Both the position numbers and the translations under genes were made by a program. This document shows, piece by piece, positions 49,689 to 58,838 of a stretch of DNA of 64,000 nucleotides. Origin of the DNA: Bacteroidales bacterium UBA1680. GTDB taxonomy: Bacteria; Bacteroidota; Bacteroidia; Bacteroidales; UBA932. The stretch is taken from contig DCKG01000039.1 of the NCBI GenBank assembly GCA_002320605.1, forward strand, positions 1 to 64,000, in the 5' to 3' direction. Below the pieces are notes generated by a model that saw only the letters and a list, made by a program, of their open reading frames with translations, was not told the origin of the DNA and did no database searches. Position 1 is the first letter of the stretch. Each line of letters begins with the position of its first letter.

Positions 49689-52153
49689 GATTTCGTCTTG
49701 GCTATTTCGGCCTTGGAAGTTCCATCCGTAGTCTTGTAAGTCTCTATATTCCTGAAACCTGCGAGGAAGGCATTGATTTCCATGCGCTTCTTTCCAGAGA
49801 GCTGCACATCCTTAAGGTAGATGGCGCCGTCGGCAGTAGCTATCGCTAAATAAGACTTCCCATCGGAGAGGATTGTCCCAGGCGTTGCTGCGCCGAGGCC
49901 AGCGGAATGTAGCATATTCATGAAATCATCATTTGAAGCCTTCTCGGCGGAGAAAATCTTCAATTGAACAGGCTCTTTCCCTTCAACAGCCAATTCCGTG
50001 TAGGCTGTCGGATAAGGACTTAAGCCTCGGATCAGATTGAAAATCTGTTTCGTGGAATCGTTCCAATCTATGTGGCAGAGTTCTCTGGTGAGTTTCGGCG
50101 CTGGCTTCAGCACTTCAGAACCTTGGATAAAACTCCTCTGCACCCGGGTGTCTGCCGTGTGCTCTATTATGCCTTCTGTAGTCTGAACCACCAGCTCGGC
50201 CCCAATCTGCATCAGGCGGTCGTGGATGTTGCCAGCGGTTTCGTTCTCGCCAATCTTGATGCTCTGCCTCAGAATGATCCCGCCAGTGTCTATGTTCTTG
50301 TCAATCATGAACGTGGTGGCTCCGGTGCGCTGCTCTCCATTGATGAGAGTCCAGTTGATCGGGGCGGCTCCGCGGTATTGTGGCAGCAAGGCTGCATGCA
50401 GATTGAAAGTGCCCAGCTTCGGCATGCTCCAGACCTCTTCGGGCAGCATCCTGAAAGCGACCACTATGAACAAGTCGGCCTTGTAACTGCGGAGCTGTTC
50501 CAAGAACGCAGGATCCTTCAGTTTCAGAGGCTGCAATACAGGAATCCCTCTTTCCATCGCGAATTCCTTCACGGCGCTTTCTCCAATCTTCTGGCCTCTG
50601 CCGATTGGCTTGTCGGCGACTGTCACGACGGCAACCACATTGAACTTATGTTCCAACAGTGCCTTCAGCGGCTCAACTGCGAATTCAGGCGTGCCCATGT
50701 AGATGATCCTGGTCTTCTTGAAGAAGCCGGCCACCTTGCTCTTGACTTTTCTCCAGCTGTTTTTGATGTTATCCCCATTGAATATCTCAGAATCGTGTAC
50801 GGCTTTCCATGTCAGGAACAAACCTATGGCGAAGAGCACCAATGCGGAACTGAATGCCCCCACCCATGGGCTTACGGAGCCATCTCTGGCAAGCTTGACT
50901 CCTGTAATGTCGATGATCCAATAGAGAACGAAGAAGAGAATCGAGACGATGGCAGACACGCCCACGCCGCCTTTCTTGATTAGAGCGCCGACCGGGGCCC
51001 CGATGAAGAACATCACGAAGCAGGCCAGGGCCTGGCCATAGCGTCTGAGATATTCCAGCTTGGTATATCTCAGCCTCACCGTGTAGTCGTAAGATTCGAA
51101 CTGGTAGCTTACCAGCTGACTTTCTATCTGCTTCGTTACTTCCGAGGCTCTCTTGTAAGCTTCCCCCATCGCTATCTTGTCGGTGAATTTCAGAAAGTCA
51201 GGGTCGGAGAAATTCCTCGTTATTCCGCTTTTGACAGACGTGTCCAGCTGGTTTCTAAGGGAGAGTCCGGAAGGCGCAGCCATAAATCTAAGCTGGCTTC
51301 TGGTGGCGCTGTCCCGAACTACGGTTAGAGAATCCTTCTCGACTTTCAGTATCCTGAGCGGCAGGGCTTTAACTTGGTCTCCGAACCGTGCGCTGTCAGA
51401 CTTCTGGAAGGCGTAATTCTCGAGCGGAATCACCATCTCCTGTTTAGTGAAGTCTATCCTTTGCAGCTGCAGGGTCGTGTCTTTGAAGTTTATCTGATTG
51501 TCTTCCTGATAATTGATGCCATTGAACATCTTGAACGTTATGTAGCTCTTGTCCTTAGACATCTGCATTATGGCAGAGTCCGCCAGAGTGAGCCTCGTGT
51601 CACCTCTGTTCTCACTGTGGTCGTACAGCATCACGTCGTGCATCATTCCCGTGCGATCGTTCCTGGACTCTACTCTAAGCACGAATCCATCCACTCCATC
51701 GTAGAATGTTCCCGCAGGAATCTTTATCTCGTTCTTTGTCTTCTTGATGTCATCTCGGAGCGTATAGATTTGATTGAAGGCAACTGGCACCAGCTTATTG
51801 ATGACGAAGAAAGTGCCTATGGTGATTACCGCCGAGGCAATCAGCACGGGGGTCATGATCCTCATCAGTGACAGGCCGGCAGCTTTCATTGCGATTAGCT
51901 CGTTGTTTTCGCCCATCTGCCCGATGGTCATCATCGCCGCCAGAAGGGTGGCGAGAGGAAGGGCCAGAGGGAGAACAGTGCAGCTGCCCCACCAGAGGAA
52001 CTCGGCTATGACGCTGAAACTTAGTCCCTTCCCCACGAGCTCATCGATGTAGACCCAGAGAAACTGCATCAGGAGAATGAAGATGACAACCAGAAGGATC
52101 ATGAAGAATGGTCCTATGAAGGCAGTCAATATGAATTTGTCGATTCTCTTCAT
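49685..52153 (-). CDS. LptF/LptG-family permease fused to methionyl-tRNA formyltransferase
   Basis: The 822-codon frame joins two genes. Residues 1-~465 are a YjgP/YjgQ-type permease: three helices at the start (KFILTAFIGPFFMILLVVIF), a periplasmic region (~110-330) and three helices ending near 455, as in LPS export. From residue 474 the sequence is a complete Fmt: RIIYMGTPEFAVEPLKALL, NLHAALLPQYRGAAPINW with the catalytic Asn and His, and IDTGG supplying the Asp, then the C-terminal OB domain. A GTG at codon 474 (50734) may be a relic or internal start. No stop is seen between the halves, and the gene overlaps thiN by four bases. Confidence 0.9.
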   Translation of the reverse strand: MKRIDKFILTAFIGPFFMILLVVIFILLMQFLWVYIDELVGKGLSFSVIAEFLWWGSCTVLPLALPLATLLAAMMTIGQMGENNELIAMKAAGLSLMRIMTPVLIASAVITIGTFFVINKLVPVAFNQIYTLRDDIKKTKNEIKIPAGTFYDGVDGFVLRVESRNDRTGMMHDVMLYDHSENRGDTRLTLADSAIMQMSKDKSYITFKMFNGINYQEDNQINFKDTTLQLQRIDFTKQEMVIPLENYAFQKSDSARFGDQVKALPLRILKVEKDSLTVVRDSATRSQLRFMAAPSGLSLRNQLDTSVKSGITRNFSDPDFLKFTDKIAMGEAYKRASEVTKQIESQLVSYQFESYDYTVRLRYTKLEYLRRYGQALACFVMFFIGAPVGALIKKGGVGVSAIVSILFFVLYWIIDITGVKLARDGSVSPWVGAFSSALVLFAIGLFLTWKAVHDSEIFNGDNIKNSWRKVKSKVAGFFKKTRIIYMGTPEFAVEPLKALLEHKFNVVAVVTVADKPIGRGQKIGESAVKEFAMERGIPVLQPLKLKDPAFLEQLRSYKADLFIVVAFRMLPEEVWSMPKLGTFNLHAALLPQYRGAAPINWTLINGEQRTGATTFMIDKNIDTGGIILRQSIKIGENETAGNIHDRLMQIGAELVVQTTEGIIEHTADTRVQRSFIQGSEVLKPAPKLTRELCHIDWNDSTKQIFNLIRGLSPYPTAYTELAVEGKEPVQLKIFSAEKASNDDFMNMLHSAGLGAATPGTILSDGKSYLAIATADGAIYLKDVQLSGKKRMEINAFLAGFRNIETYKTTDGTSKAEIAKTKS

Positions 52154-52187
52154 CCTCTATGTTTTGTCGTTTCAGAACAAATTTTTT

Positions 52188-52236
52188 CGTCATCCTGGCC
52201 AAGTCTTTTTTGTCATCCAGAACTTGATTCAGGATC
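52188..52236. repeat. Dispersed intergenic repeat copy
   Basis: CGTCATCCTGGCC is followed by TGTCATCCAGAAC and the near-palindromic end GAACTTGATTCAGGATC (52220-52236). The last part is identical to that at 6914-6927 and shows a shared repeat family. Confidence 0.6.
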
Positions 52237-52239
52237 TAT

Positions 52240-54858
52240 TCATTCCGTAGCGGTCTTAATCATTGTTTCCAGAGCATCGCGCAATCCGTCGGAATTGCGT
52301 CCTCCTGCGGTAGCAAGCCCAGGCTGTCCTCCTCCGCCGCCCTGGATGCATTTCGCTGCTTGGTGAATATCCTTCCCTGCGTTCTTCCCCTTTGCGACCA
52401 AGTCATTGGAATACATCAGCGTCAGCTGAGGCTTGCCTTCGTGCTCGAAAGCAGCGGCGACTACCATATTATTGGCCTCTTTCTGCAGATGCAGCACGGC
52501 TTCCCTGAGTATGTTCGGATCCATGTCGCGCTCGAAACGTACAACATTTATTCCATTTATCTGCTCGCTGCGCTTCGCAAGGTCTTCGGCGAATTTCGCA
52601 GCCTTCTCTTTCATGAAGCTTTCCACTTGGTGACGGAAATCCGTGTTTTCTGCCACCATTTTGCTTACTGCGACGAAAATGTCAGGAGCATTATTGAACA
52701 AGTCCCGGATGCTTCCCAGCAAGTCCTGAGCCCTGTCCATCAGCTGTTCGGCATACTCACCGGTCACAGCTTCGATTCTTCTGACTCCGGCGGCAATAGC
52801 AGACTCGCTCACGATCTTGAAATAGCCTATCTGGCCGGTTGCATTAGCATGCGTTCCGCCGCAGAGTTCTATGGAATCTCCGAACTTCACGACCCTCACC
52901 ACGTCGCCGTACTTTTCCCCGAATAGGGCGATGGCTCCCAATGCCTTCGCCTCGTCCATTGTGGCATCTCGTTTTTCCTCAAGCGGATAATTCGCACGAA
53001 TTAGCTCATTTACCCTATGCTCCACGCTCCTCAGTTCCTCAGGCGTTACTTTCTGGAAATGCGAGAAATCGAACCTGAAATAGTCTGGACCAACGTAAGA
53101 ACCCTTCTGCTCTACGTGCTTGCCTAGGATTTCCCTAAGGGAAAAGTCCAGCAGGTGAGTGGCGGTGTGGTTGTTCGTGATTTTCAGCCTTCTGCCCTCA
53201 TCTACTATAAGGGTGAAGCTTTTTGTGCAGTCAGACGGAATTTTCTCTGCGATATGTATCGTGAGATTATTCTCCTTAATTGTATTGAATATCTTGATGG
53301 TCTCGCCGTCCTCAGAAATAATGATGCCAGTGTCCCCGATTTGGCCACCCATCTCGGCATAGAAAGGAGTACGCTCGAACACTAGCTGGAACATGGTCTT
53401 GTTCTTTTGCTTCACTGTCCTCTGCTTCAGCAGGCGCACGCCATATACCTTGGTCAGGTCATAGCCCACGAATTCCTCTTCCTCGCCTTCATCGTAAGTC
53501 ACCCAGTCTCCGAACTCGTTAGCTGTAGCGTTTCTGGCGCGGTCCTTCTGTTTCTGGAGCTCTATGTTGAATCTGTCTAGATCTATCTTATAACCGTTCT
53601 CTGTGGCAATCAGCTCGGTGAGGTCAATAGGGAAGCCGAACGTGTCATAAAGCACGAAGGCATCCTCGCCAGGGATGACTTTCGTCTCTGCGTTCTTGGC
53701 CATGTAGTCGTCCATCATCTTGATTCCTCTATCCAGTGTTTTCAAGAAAGACATCTCTTCCTCACGGGTGACGCTCTCGATGAGTTTCTGCTGTTTCTCC
53801 AGTTCCGGATATGCCTCGCCCATGTCTGCCACCAGCTGAGGGATCAGGTTGCAGAGGAATGGCTCGTTGAAACCTAGGAAAGTATAGCCGTAGCGGACTG
53901 CGCGGCGCAGGATTCTTCTTATCACGTATCCAGCCTTGACGTTTGATGGCAGCTGTCCGTCCGCGATTGAGAAAGCTATGGCACGCACGTGGTCTGCGAT
54001 GACCCTCATCGCCACCTCCGTCTTGTCGCTCTCGTGGTATTTATGGCCGGAGAGTTCCTCTACTTTGAGGATGAGGCCTGTGAAAATGTCTGTGTCGTAA
54101 TTGCTGCTCTTGCCTTGGAGTACCATGCAAAGCCGCTCGAAGCCCATTCCTGTGTCAATGTTCTTTGCCGGCAGCGGTTCCAGAGAGCCATTAGCCTTGC
54201 GATTGTACTGCATGAACACCAGGTTCCATATTTCTATGACCTGATCATTGTCGGTATTTACCAGCTCGTACCCCGGCTTTCGGGCGATTTCTTCATCGCT
54301 ACGAAGGTCGATATGAATTTCAGAGCACGGTCCGCAAGGTCCTGCCTCGCCCATTTCCCAGAAATTATCGTGCTTGTTGCCCATAAGGACGTGATCTTCA
54401 GGCATGTACCTCAGCCATGCCTCCTTGGCCTCTGAGTCCATTTCGGTTCCATCTTCGGCGGATCCCTCGAAAACTGTGGCGTACAGCTTGGTCTTATCTA
54501 TCTTATACACATCGGTCAGCAGCTCCCAGGCCCACTGAATGGCTTCTTTCTTGAAATAGTCCCCGAAGCTCCAGTTGCCCAGCATCTCGAACATCGTGTG
54601 ATGCCTTCCGTCGTGTCCTACGGCCTCCAGGTCATTATGCTTCCCGCTTACCCTCAGGCATTTTTGTGAGTCCGTAGCTCGTTTCATCTTAGGGACTGTA
54701 TTCCCTAGGAATATGTCTTTGAACTGATTCATCCCTGCGTTGGTGAACATCAGCGTAGGATCATTCTTAATGACCATAGGTGCGGATGGCACGATGGTGT
54801 GCCCTTTCGAAGCGAAGAAATTTAGAAATTGCTGCCTAATCTCTTTCGAAGTATACAT
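52240..54858 (-). CDS. alaS: Alanyl-tRNA synthetase
   Basis: AlaRS charges tRNA-Ala and edits mischarged Ser/Gly. The 872 residues (ATG at 54858; a TTG three codons upstream is also open) show the class II core, with FFASKGHTIVPSAPM, FTNAGMNQFKD and GHDGRHHTMFEMLGNWSFGD. The tRNA-recognition helices follow. The editing domain has the zinc residues HTATHLLDFSLRE and CGGTHANATGQIG. The DHHA1-like C-terminal domain ends GGGGGQPGLATAGG. A nine-base inverted repeat with a TAATTTTG box lies just upstream, and the gene is divergent from the M23 peptidase pair. Confidence 0.97.
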   Translation of the reverse strand: MYTSKEIRQQFLNFFASKGHTIVPSAPMVIKNDPTLMFTNAGMNQFKDIFLGNTVPKMKRATDSQKCLRVSGKHNDLEAVGHDGRHHTMFEMLGNWSFGDYFKKEAIQWAWELLTDVYKIDKTKLYATVFEGSAEDGTEMDSEAKEAWLRYMPEDHVLMGNKHDNFWEMGEAGPCGPCSEIHIDLRSDEEIARKPGYELVNTDNDQVIEIWNLVFMQYNRKANGSLEPLPAKNIDTGMGFERLCMVLQGKSSNYDTDIFTGLILKVEELSGHKYHESDKTEVAMRVIADHVRAIAFSIADGQLPSNVKAGYVIRRILRRAVRYGYTFLGFNEPFLCNLIPQLVADMGEAYPELEKQQKLIESVTREEEMSFLKTLDRGIKMMDDYMAKNAETKVIPGEDAFVLYDTFGFPIDLTELIATENGYKIDLDRFNIELQKQKDRARNATANEFGDWVTYDEGEEEEFVGYDLTKVYGVRLLKQRTVKQKNKTMFQLVFERTPFYAEMGGQIGDTGIIISEDGETIKIFNTIKENNLTIHIAEKIPSDCTKSFTLIVDEGRRLKITNNHTATHLLDFSLREILGKHVEQKGSYVGPDYFRFDFSHFQKVTPEELRSVEHRVNELIRANYPLEEKRDATMDEAKALGAIALFGEKYGDVVRVVKFGDSIELCGGTHANATGQIGYFKIVSESAIAAGVRRIEAVTGEYAEQLMDRAQDLLGSIRDLFNNAPDIFVAVSKMVAENTDFRHQVESFMKEKAAKFAEDLAKRSEQINGINVVRFERDMDPNILREAVLHLQKEANNMVVAAAFEHEGKPQLTLMYSNDLVAKGKNAGKDIHQAAKCIQGGGGGQPGLATAGGRNSDGLRDALETMIKTATE

Positions 54859-54875
54859 AAGATTCAAAATATTGT

Positions 54876-54918
54876 TTCCGTGCCCTGTTTTAATTTAGGC
54901 ACGGAATTGGCAAAATTA
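54876..54918 (-). promoter_or_regulatory. alaS promoter region with 9-bp dyad at the start site
   Basis: A TAATTTTG -7 box (54918-54911, minus strand) is followed immediately by the inverted repeat TTCCGTGCC-N13-GGCACGGAA (54906-54876). The predicted start point is at the outer arm of the dyad, so it may act as an operator or as a 5' RNA hairpin. A TTG 22 bases upstream of the -7 box is a loose -33 match. Confidence 0.5.
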
Positions 54919-54949
54919 TAACAAATTTCACGATTTATCGCAAAAAAGG

Positions 54950-54957
54950 TATATTTG
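54950..54957 (+). promoter_or_regulatory. Predicted -7 box for the M23 gene (possibly leaderless)
   Basis: TATATTTG ends only five bases before the ATG at 54963, so transcription would begin at or on the start codon. No good -33 TTG is present. Confidence 0.45.
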
Positions 54958-54962
54958 TAATT

Positions 54963-55970
54963 ATGCGGAAATACGTGCTGAATCCAGAAACTCTGATTTA
55001 CGAAATCAAGGAAGTGTCCTTGAAGCATAAAATATTGAAGAGCTTCCTGCTTTTTGCGGGAAGCGTGGGGTTGTCGTTCCTTTACGCATGGCTGTTCTCC
55101 TCTGTCCTCGGATACGACCTGCCAAAGACGGCCTTGCTTAAGGCTGAAAATGCGAAATGGAGCGGCAAGATGGACATAATGAATACTCATCTGGACAGAT
55201 ATGAAGAAGCTCTCAATGCTTTCCAAGTGAGAGACGATGATGTTTACAGATCAATATTCGGGATGGATGAGATCTCCGCTGGCATCAGGAATGCTGGAAT
55301 AGGCGGTGTGGACAGATATGCTTATCTGGACGGCCTGCAGAAGGATAATCTGCTGAAAAACACGGCTATTCGGCTGGATCATGTCGCTAGGATGGCTTAC
55401 GTGCAAGACAAGTCTTTCGATGAGGTTGCTGTGGTGGCACAGAACGCAGGAAATATGGCCGACTGCATTCCCACCATCTCGCCAGTCGTCCCAGACCCAG
55501 ATAAGTATAGAATCACCAGCCCCTTCGGATATAGGATAGATCCTATCAATGGCACCGTTAAAATGCATACGGGAGTGGATTTTGCCATGAAGGTCGGCAA
55601 CCCTGTCTATGCAACGGGCGATGGGGTAGTGGAGAAAGTCGAATTCGATTTCTTCGGTTACGGGAATATGGTAACGATCAGCCATGGCTTCGGTTATGAG
55701 ACGAAATATGCTCACTTGAATACCATCACTGTCACAGAAGGCATGAAAATCAAGAGAGGCGACTGCATAGGTGAGGTTGGAAGGTCTGGAAGGACCACAG
55801 GCTCGCACCTGCACTACGAAGTATTATATAAGGGCACGAGGGTGAACCCATACAATTATTACGACATGTCCGTCCCGATTAATGAATATCTCACGATGGT
55901 GCACAAGCGGGAGGATGAGTCGCAGGCCGTGCTCACTAGGAGGAACTTCAGTCTTAGACTGCGCAAATGA
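54963..55970 (+). CDS. M23-family zinc metallopeptidase, membrane-anchored (first of a pair)
   Basis: M23 (LytM) enzymes cut peptide cross-links of peptidoglycan. The 335 residues have one N-terminal membrane helix (FLLFAGSVGLSFLYAWLFSS, ~27-47), a helical spacer and the catalytic domain (~175-300). The domain has HTGVDFAM (His and Asp ligands), VYATGDGVVEKVEF, YAHLNTITV and the H-x-H motif GSHLHYEV. All zinc ligands are present, so it is probably active. The last ~35 residues are basic. Its stop overlaps the next gene by four bases (ATGA), giving two coupled, similar peptidases. Confidence 0.9.
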   Translation: MRKYVLNPETLIYEIKEVSLKHKILKSFLLFAGSVGLSFLYAWLFSSVLGYDLPKTALLKAENAKWSGKMDIMNTHLDRYEEALNAFQVRDDDVYRSIFGMDEISAGIRNAGIGGVDRYAYLDGLQKDNLLKNTAIRLDHVARMAYVQDKSFDEVAVVAQNAGNMADCIPTISPVVPDPDKYRITSPFGYRIDPINGTVKMHTGVDFAMKVGNPVYATGDGVVEKVEFDFFGYGNMVTISHGFGYETKYAHLNTITVTEGMKIKRGDCIGEVGRSGRTTGSHLHYEVLYKGTRVNPYNYYDMSVPINEYLTMVHKREDESQAVLTRRNFSLRLRK

Positions 55971-56917
55971 AACGGGATCACTACATATTCGACAATACGC
56001 GCAACGAATTCATAAAGGTTACGAATTCTACGGGACGCATCGTAGGCAAGATCCTGAAATATTTTGCGGTGACTGCTTCCCTCGCGATAGTTTACTATGT
56101 CGCTTTTTCGCTAGTGATCAGCACGGACTCTGAGAAAAAGCTGAAGCAGGAAAACCAGATGTACAAGCAGCTGTATTCCGGGATGGTCGCAAAAGAGAAA
56201 GTAGTCGGGGACGTAATCCAAGGCATAGAGATGAAGGATAGGAATATCTATGACGAGATTTTCAAATCGGATGTTCCTAGCATGTCGGATTTCTCCGATC
56301 AATCAGAATTCACCTCAGACTCTATCTCGGAGAATAATATCGTGAAATATTCTTCAAGGAAGCTGGATGTTGCCCAGATGCTCAGCCAGAAAACGGAGGC
56401 CAATTTCAAGAAGATAGCAGATGCCCTTTCCGATGGCTCCAGGCCTATTCCGCCGCTCACGAATCCCATAAAGAATTTCTCTTATCGCAGGGTAGGCGCA
56501 TCTGTTGGGAAGAAGATTAATCCTTTCTTCAAGGTTGCCGTGGAACATGAAGGGATGGACCTTCTCGGTCAGCAGGGAGACTCGGTCTACACGGCTGCCG
56601 ATGGGGTGGTCAGCAGAGTGGCGCGTTCCGAGAAAGGTCTCGGGAACATCGTTGAAATTTCTCACGAAGGAGGATACTTTACGAGGTATGCTCATTTGGA
56701 TGGGATAAAAGTGTCTAAGGGACAGAAGGTTAAAAAAGGAACTCTGATTGGAACGATAGGCATGTCTGGAAATTCTTTCGCGCCTCATCTTCATTACGAG
56801 GTCCTGAAAGATACCGTCAGGCAGGAACCGGCGAATTACATGTTCGCCTCTTTGTCTGCCGACGATTATGTGAAGATGTTATTCTTGTCCGTTAACACAG
56901 GACAGTCAATGGATTAA
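55967..56917 (+). CDS. M23-family zinc metallopeptidase, membrane-anchored (second of a pair)
   Basis: The 316 residues have the same plan as the preceding protein: a membrane helix near residues 25-47 (KYFAVTASLAIVYYVAFSLV), a coiled spacer with KKLKQENQMYKQLYSGM, and an M23 domain (~175-295). The domain contains VEHEGMDL, VYTAADGVVSRVA, RYAHLDGIKVS and APHLHYEV. The ligands H, D and HxH are kept. The two genes look like a tandem duplication that has diverged strongly. It is followed five bases later by a MerR gene. Confidence 0.9.
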   Translation: MKRDHYIFDNTRNEFIKVTNSTGRIVGKILKYFAVTASLAIVYYVAFSLVISTDSEKKLKQENQMYKQLYSGMVAKEKVVGDVIQGIEMKDRNIYDEIFKSDVPSMSDFSDQSEFTSDSISENNIVKYSSRKLDVAQMLSQKTEANFKKIADALSDGSRPIPPLTNPIKNFSYRRVGASVGKKINPFFKVAVEHEGMDLLGQQGDSVYTAADGVVSRVARSEKGLGNIVEISHEGGYFTRYAHLDGIKVSKGQKVKKGTLIGTIGMSGNSFAPHLHYEVLKDTVRQEPANYMFASLSADDYVKMLFLSVNTGQSMD

Positions 56918-56921
56918 TATT

Positions 56922-57239
56922 ATGGAAAAACTTTATTACACGATTGGGGAAATAGCCAAGATTCTGGACGAGAGCACCTCTCTAGTTAGGTTCTGGTCCA
57001 ATTCATTCACTAAATACCTCAAGCCGAAGAGAAATGCCAAGGGCAATCGTCTCTACACCAAGGAAGACTTAGAGACGCTGAAGCAGATACACTATCTTGT
57101 AAAAGAACAGGGCATGACGCTGGATGGAGCGGCGAAAAAGATGGCTGCCGACAGGAAAAAGGTGGATTCTAAGGTAAAAGTACTGGACAGCCTGAAGACA
57201 ATCCGTAAACAGCTTGTGTCTGTAAAGAAATCGCTATGA
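56922..57239 (+). CDS. MerR-family DNA-binding protein, short form
   Basis: The 105-residue protein contains only the winged-helix head and a short coiled coil. The head reads YYTIGEIAKILDESTSLVRF followed by WSNSF, then RLYTKEDLETLKQIHYLVKE and GMTLDGAAKKM. No effector domain or metal-binding cysteines follow, as in the short Bacteroidota MerR proteins. The target is unknown. It overlaps the NIF3 gene (ATGA) and lies in the same run as the two peptidase genes. Confidence 0.9.
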   Translation: MEKLYYTIGEIAKILDESTSLVRFWSNSFTKYLKPKRNAKGNRLYTKEDLETLKQIHYLVKEQGMTLDGAAKKMAADRKKVDSKVKVLDSLKTIRKQLVSVKKSL

Positions 57240-58018
57240 GGGTAGGGGAGATAGCTTCAGTGATTGAGGATTTCGCTCCACTGAGTATTCAGGAGGAGTG
57301 GGATAATAGCGGCCTGTGCATTGGCTCTCCAGAGCAGGATGTGCATGGGGTGATGATCGGGTTCGACTGCACGCCGGAGCTGATCGATGAGGCCGTGGCG
57401 AGGGACTGCGACATGGTGGTTACCCATCATCCTCTGATTTTCAATGGGATACGAAAAATTCAGCCGGAGGATCCCGTTGGGCTGGCCGTGATGAAGGCGG
57501 TGAGTGCCGGAGTTGCTGTTTATGCGGCTCATACTACCGCTGACAAGGTGCTGGATGGGGTTAGCGGAGCCATGGCTCGCAGGCTGGCGCTTCAACACAT
57601 TCGCGTGTTGGATGAAGAAGAAGGGGGAATAGGCCTTGGCGCCGTCGGAGTGCTGCCGAAGCCAATGGCATCCGACATATTCATTGAATATGTCAAAGAA
57701 AAATTCTCTCTTAAATTGGCTCGCGTCTCGCATCCGCTGGATATTCCAATCGTGAAAGTGGCTATGTGCGGAGGTTCCGGATCTTCTCTCATTGGGAAGG
57801 CCATGGAAACGGGGGCTCAGGCCTATATCTGCGGGGACATTTCCTATCATCATTTTTTCACTCCCAAAAACTTCATGGTCATTGACATAGGACATTTCGA
57901 AGGAGAAGTGGAAATTGTGAATGTTTTATATTCCTTGATAACGAAAAAATTTCCTACCTTTGCAGTCCAAGTCAGTTCGAAGTTAGCTGGCTCCAATCCT
58001 GTAAAATATTACGTATAA
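57236..58018 (+). CDS. NIF3/DUF34-family dinuclear metal-binding protein
   Basis: The 260 residues match the short NIF3-like family, often annotated as GTP cyclohydrolase I type 2 without proof. Features are the N-terminal IASVIEDFAPLSIQEEWDNS, the metal-binding THHPLIF, AAHTTADKVLDGVSGAMARR and the C-terminal metal site CGDISYHHFF with DIGHFEGE. It begins inside the last codons of the MerR gene. The next gene has its own promoter that sits within the last part of this frame. The biochemical role is not settled for the family. Confidence 0.9.
   Translation: MRVGEIASVIEDFAPLSIQEEWDNSGLCIGSPEQDVHGVMIGFDCTPELIDEAVARDCDMVVTHHPLIFNGIRKIQPEDPVGLAVMKAVSAGVAVYAAHTTADKVLDGVSGAMARRLALQHIRVLDEEEGGIGLGAVGVLPKPMASDIFIEYVKEKFSLKLARVSHPLDIPIVKVAMCGGSGSSLIGKAMETGAQAYICGDISYHHFFTPKNFMVIDIGHFEGEVEIVNVLYSLITKKFPTFAVQVSSKLAGSNPVKYYV
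57935..57962 (+). promoter_or_regulatory. Predicted promoter of the zinc-ribbon/dnaB run
   Basis: TTG (57935-57937) and TACCTTTG (57955-57962) are 17 bases apart and lie inside the 3' end of the NIF3 gene, about 58 bases before the next ATG. Confidence 0.55.
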
Positions 58019-58020
58019 AT

Positions 58021-58833
58021 ATGGCAACCAAGAAAATAAAGAAAGTAGACACCCCTATTGACCAGAGGGAAACATTCGTCTCGCTGCAGAAAAATTTCGC
58101 CGACTCAGAGATTAGCGTTTCCGAGAAGCTGAAGACTCTTTATAGGTTACAACAGACTGATTCTGAGATAGATAAAATTCTCCAACTGCGTGGTGAGCTG
58201 CCTTCTGAGGTTGAGTCTCTGGAAAATGACCTGGCTGATTTGAAGGCTAGGCAGACCCAGATTACGAGCGTGATTGAAGCCTACAATCAGACTATCGCTG
58301 ACAATAAGCAGAATATCGTGGACTGCGATAACGAGATTGAGAAATACAAGTCTCATCTGGATTCGGTAGAGAATTCCCGGGAATATGATTCTCTTAATAA
58401 AGAGATTGAGAATCAGGATCTTCTGCGTCAGATAGCCATTAAGACGATTAACGACACTAAAGTGGCGATCGCCGACAAGAAAGACGAGCTCGCCCAGCTG
58501 AAAGATACCATCTCCATTAGGATCGAGGACCTGAAAGCAAAGAAGGATGAGCTGGCTACTATCGAGGAGTCAACGGCAGATCAGGTGAAGAAGCTCACGG
58601 CGAAGAGAGAGGAATGTGCGAAGAAGATCGATGCGAGGACGATGAGCGCTTACGAGAGGATTTGCGCTAGCGTTCACAACCACCTTGCCGTGGTAACTGT
58701 CTACAACGGGGATTCTTGCGGAGGCTGCTTCAGCACCATCACTCCTCAGAGGCTGATCGATATCGCATCTAACACCAAGCTCGTCATTTGCGAGCATTGC
58801 GGCAGAATAATCGTAAATCCTGACTTCGCTTAA
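58021..58833 (+). CDS. Coiled-coil C4-type zinc-ribbon protein
   Basis: The 270 residues have a lysine-rich start, a long antiparallel coiled coil (~30-215, Glu/Lys/Asp rich) and a C-terminal zinc ribbon: CGGCFSTITPQRL and VICEHCGRIIV provide the four cysteines. This is the DUF164/zf-RING_7-type family, common in Bacteroidota beside NIF3, and probably acts on nucleic acid or the ribosome; function is not established. It lies directly between NIF3 and dnaB and has its own likely promoter. Confidence 0.88.
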   Translation: MATKKIKKVDTPIDQRETFVSLQKNFADSEISVSEKLKTLYRLQQTDSEIDKILQLRGELPSEVESLENDLADLKARQTQITSVIEAYNQTIADNKQNIVDCDNEIEKYKSHLDSVENSREYDSLNKEIENQDLLRQIAIKTINDTKVAIADKKDELAQLKDTISIRIEDLKAKKDELATIEESTADQVKKLTAKREECAKKIDARTMSAYERICASVHNHLAVVTVYNGDSCGGCFSTITPQRLIDIASNTKLVICEHCGRIIVNPDFA

Positions 58834-58838
58834 TACTT

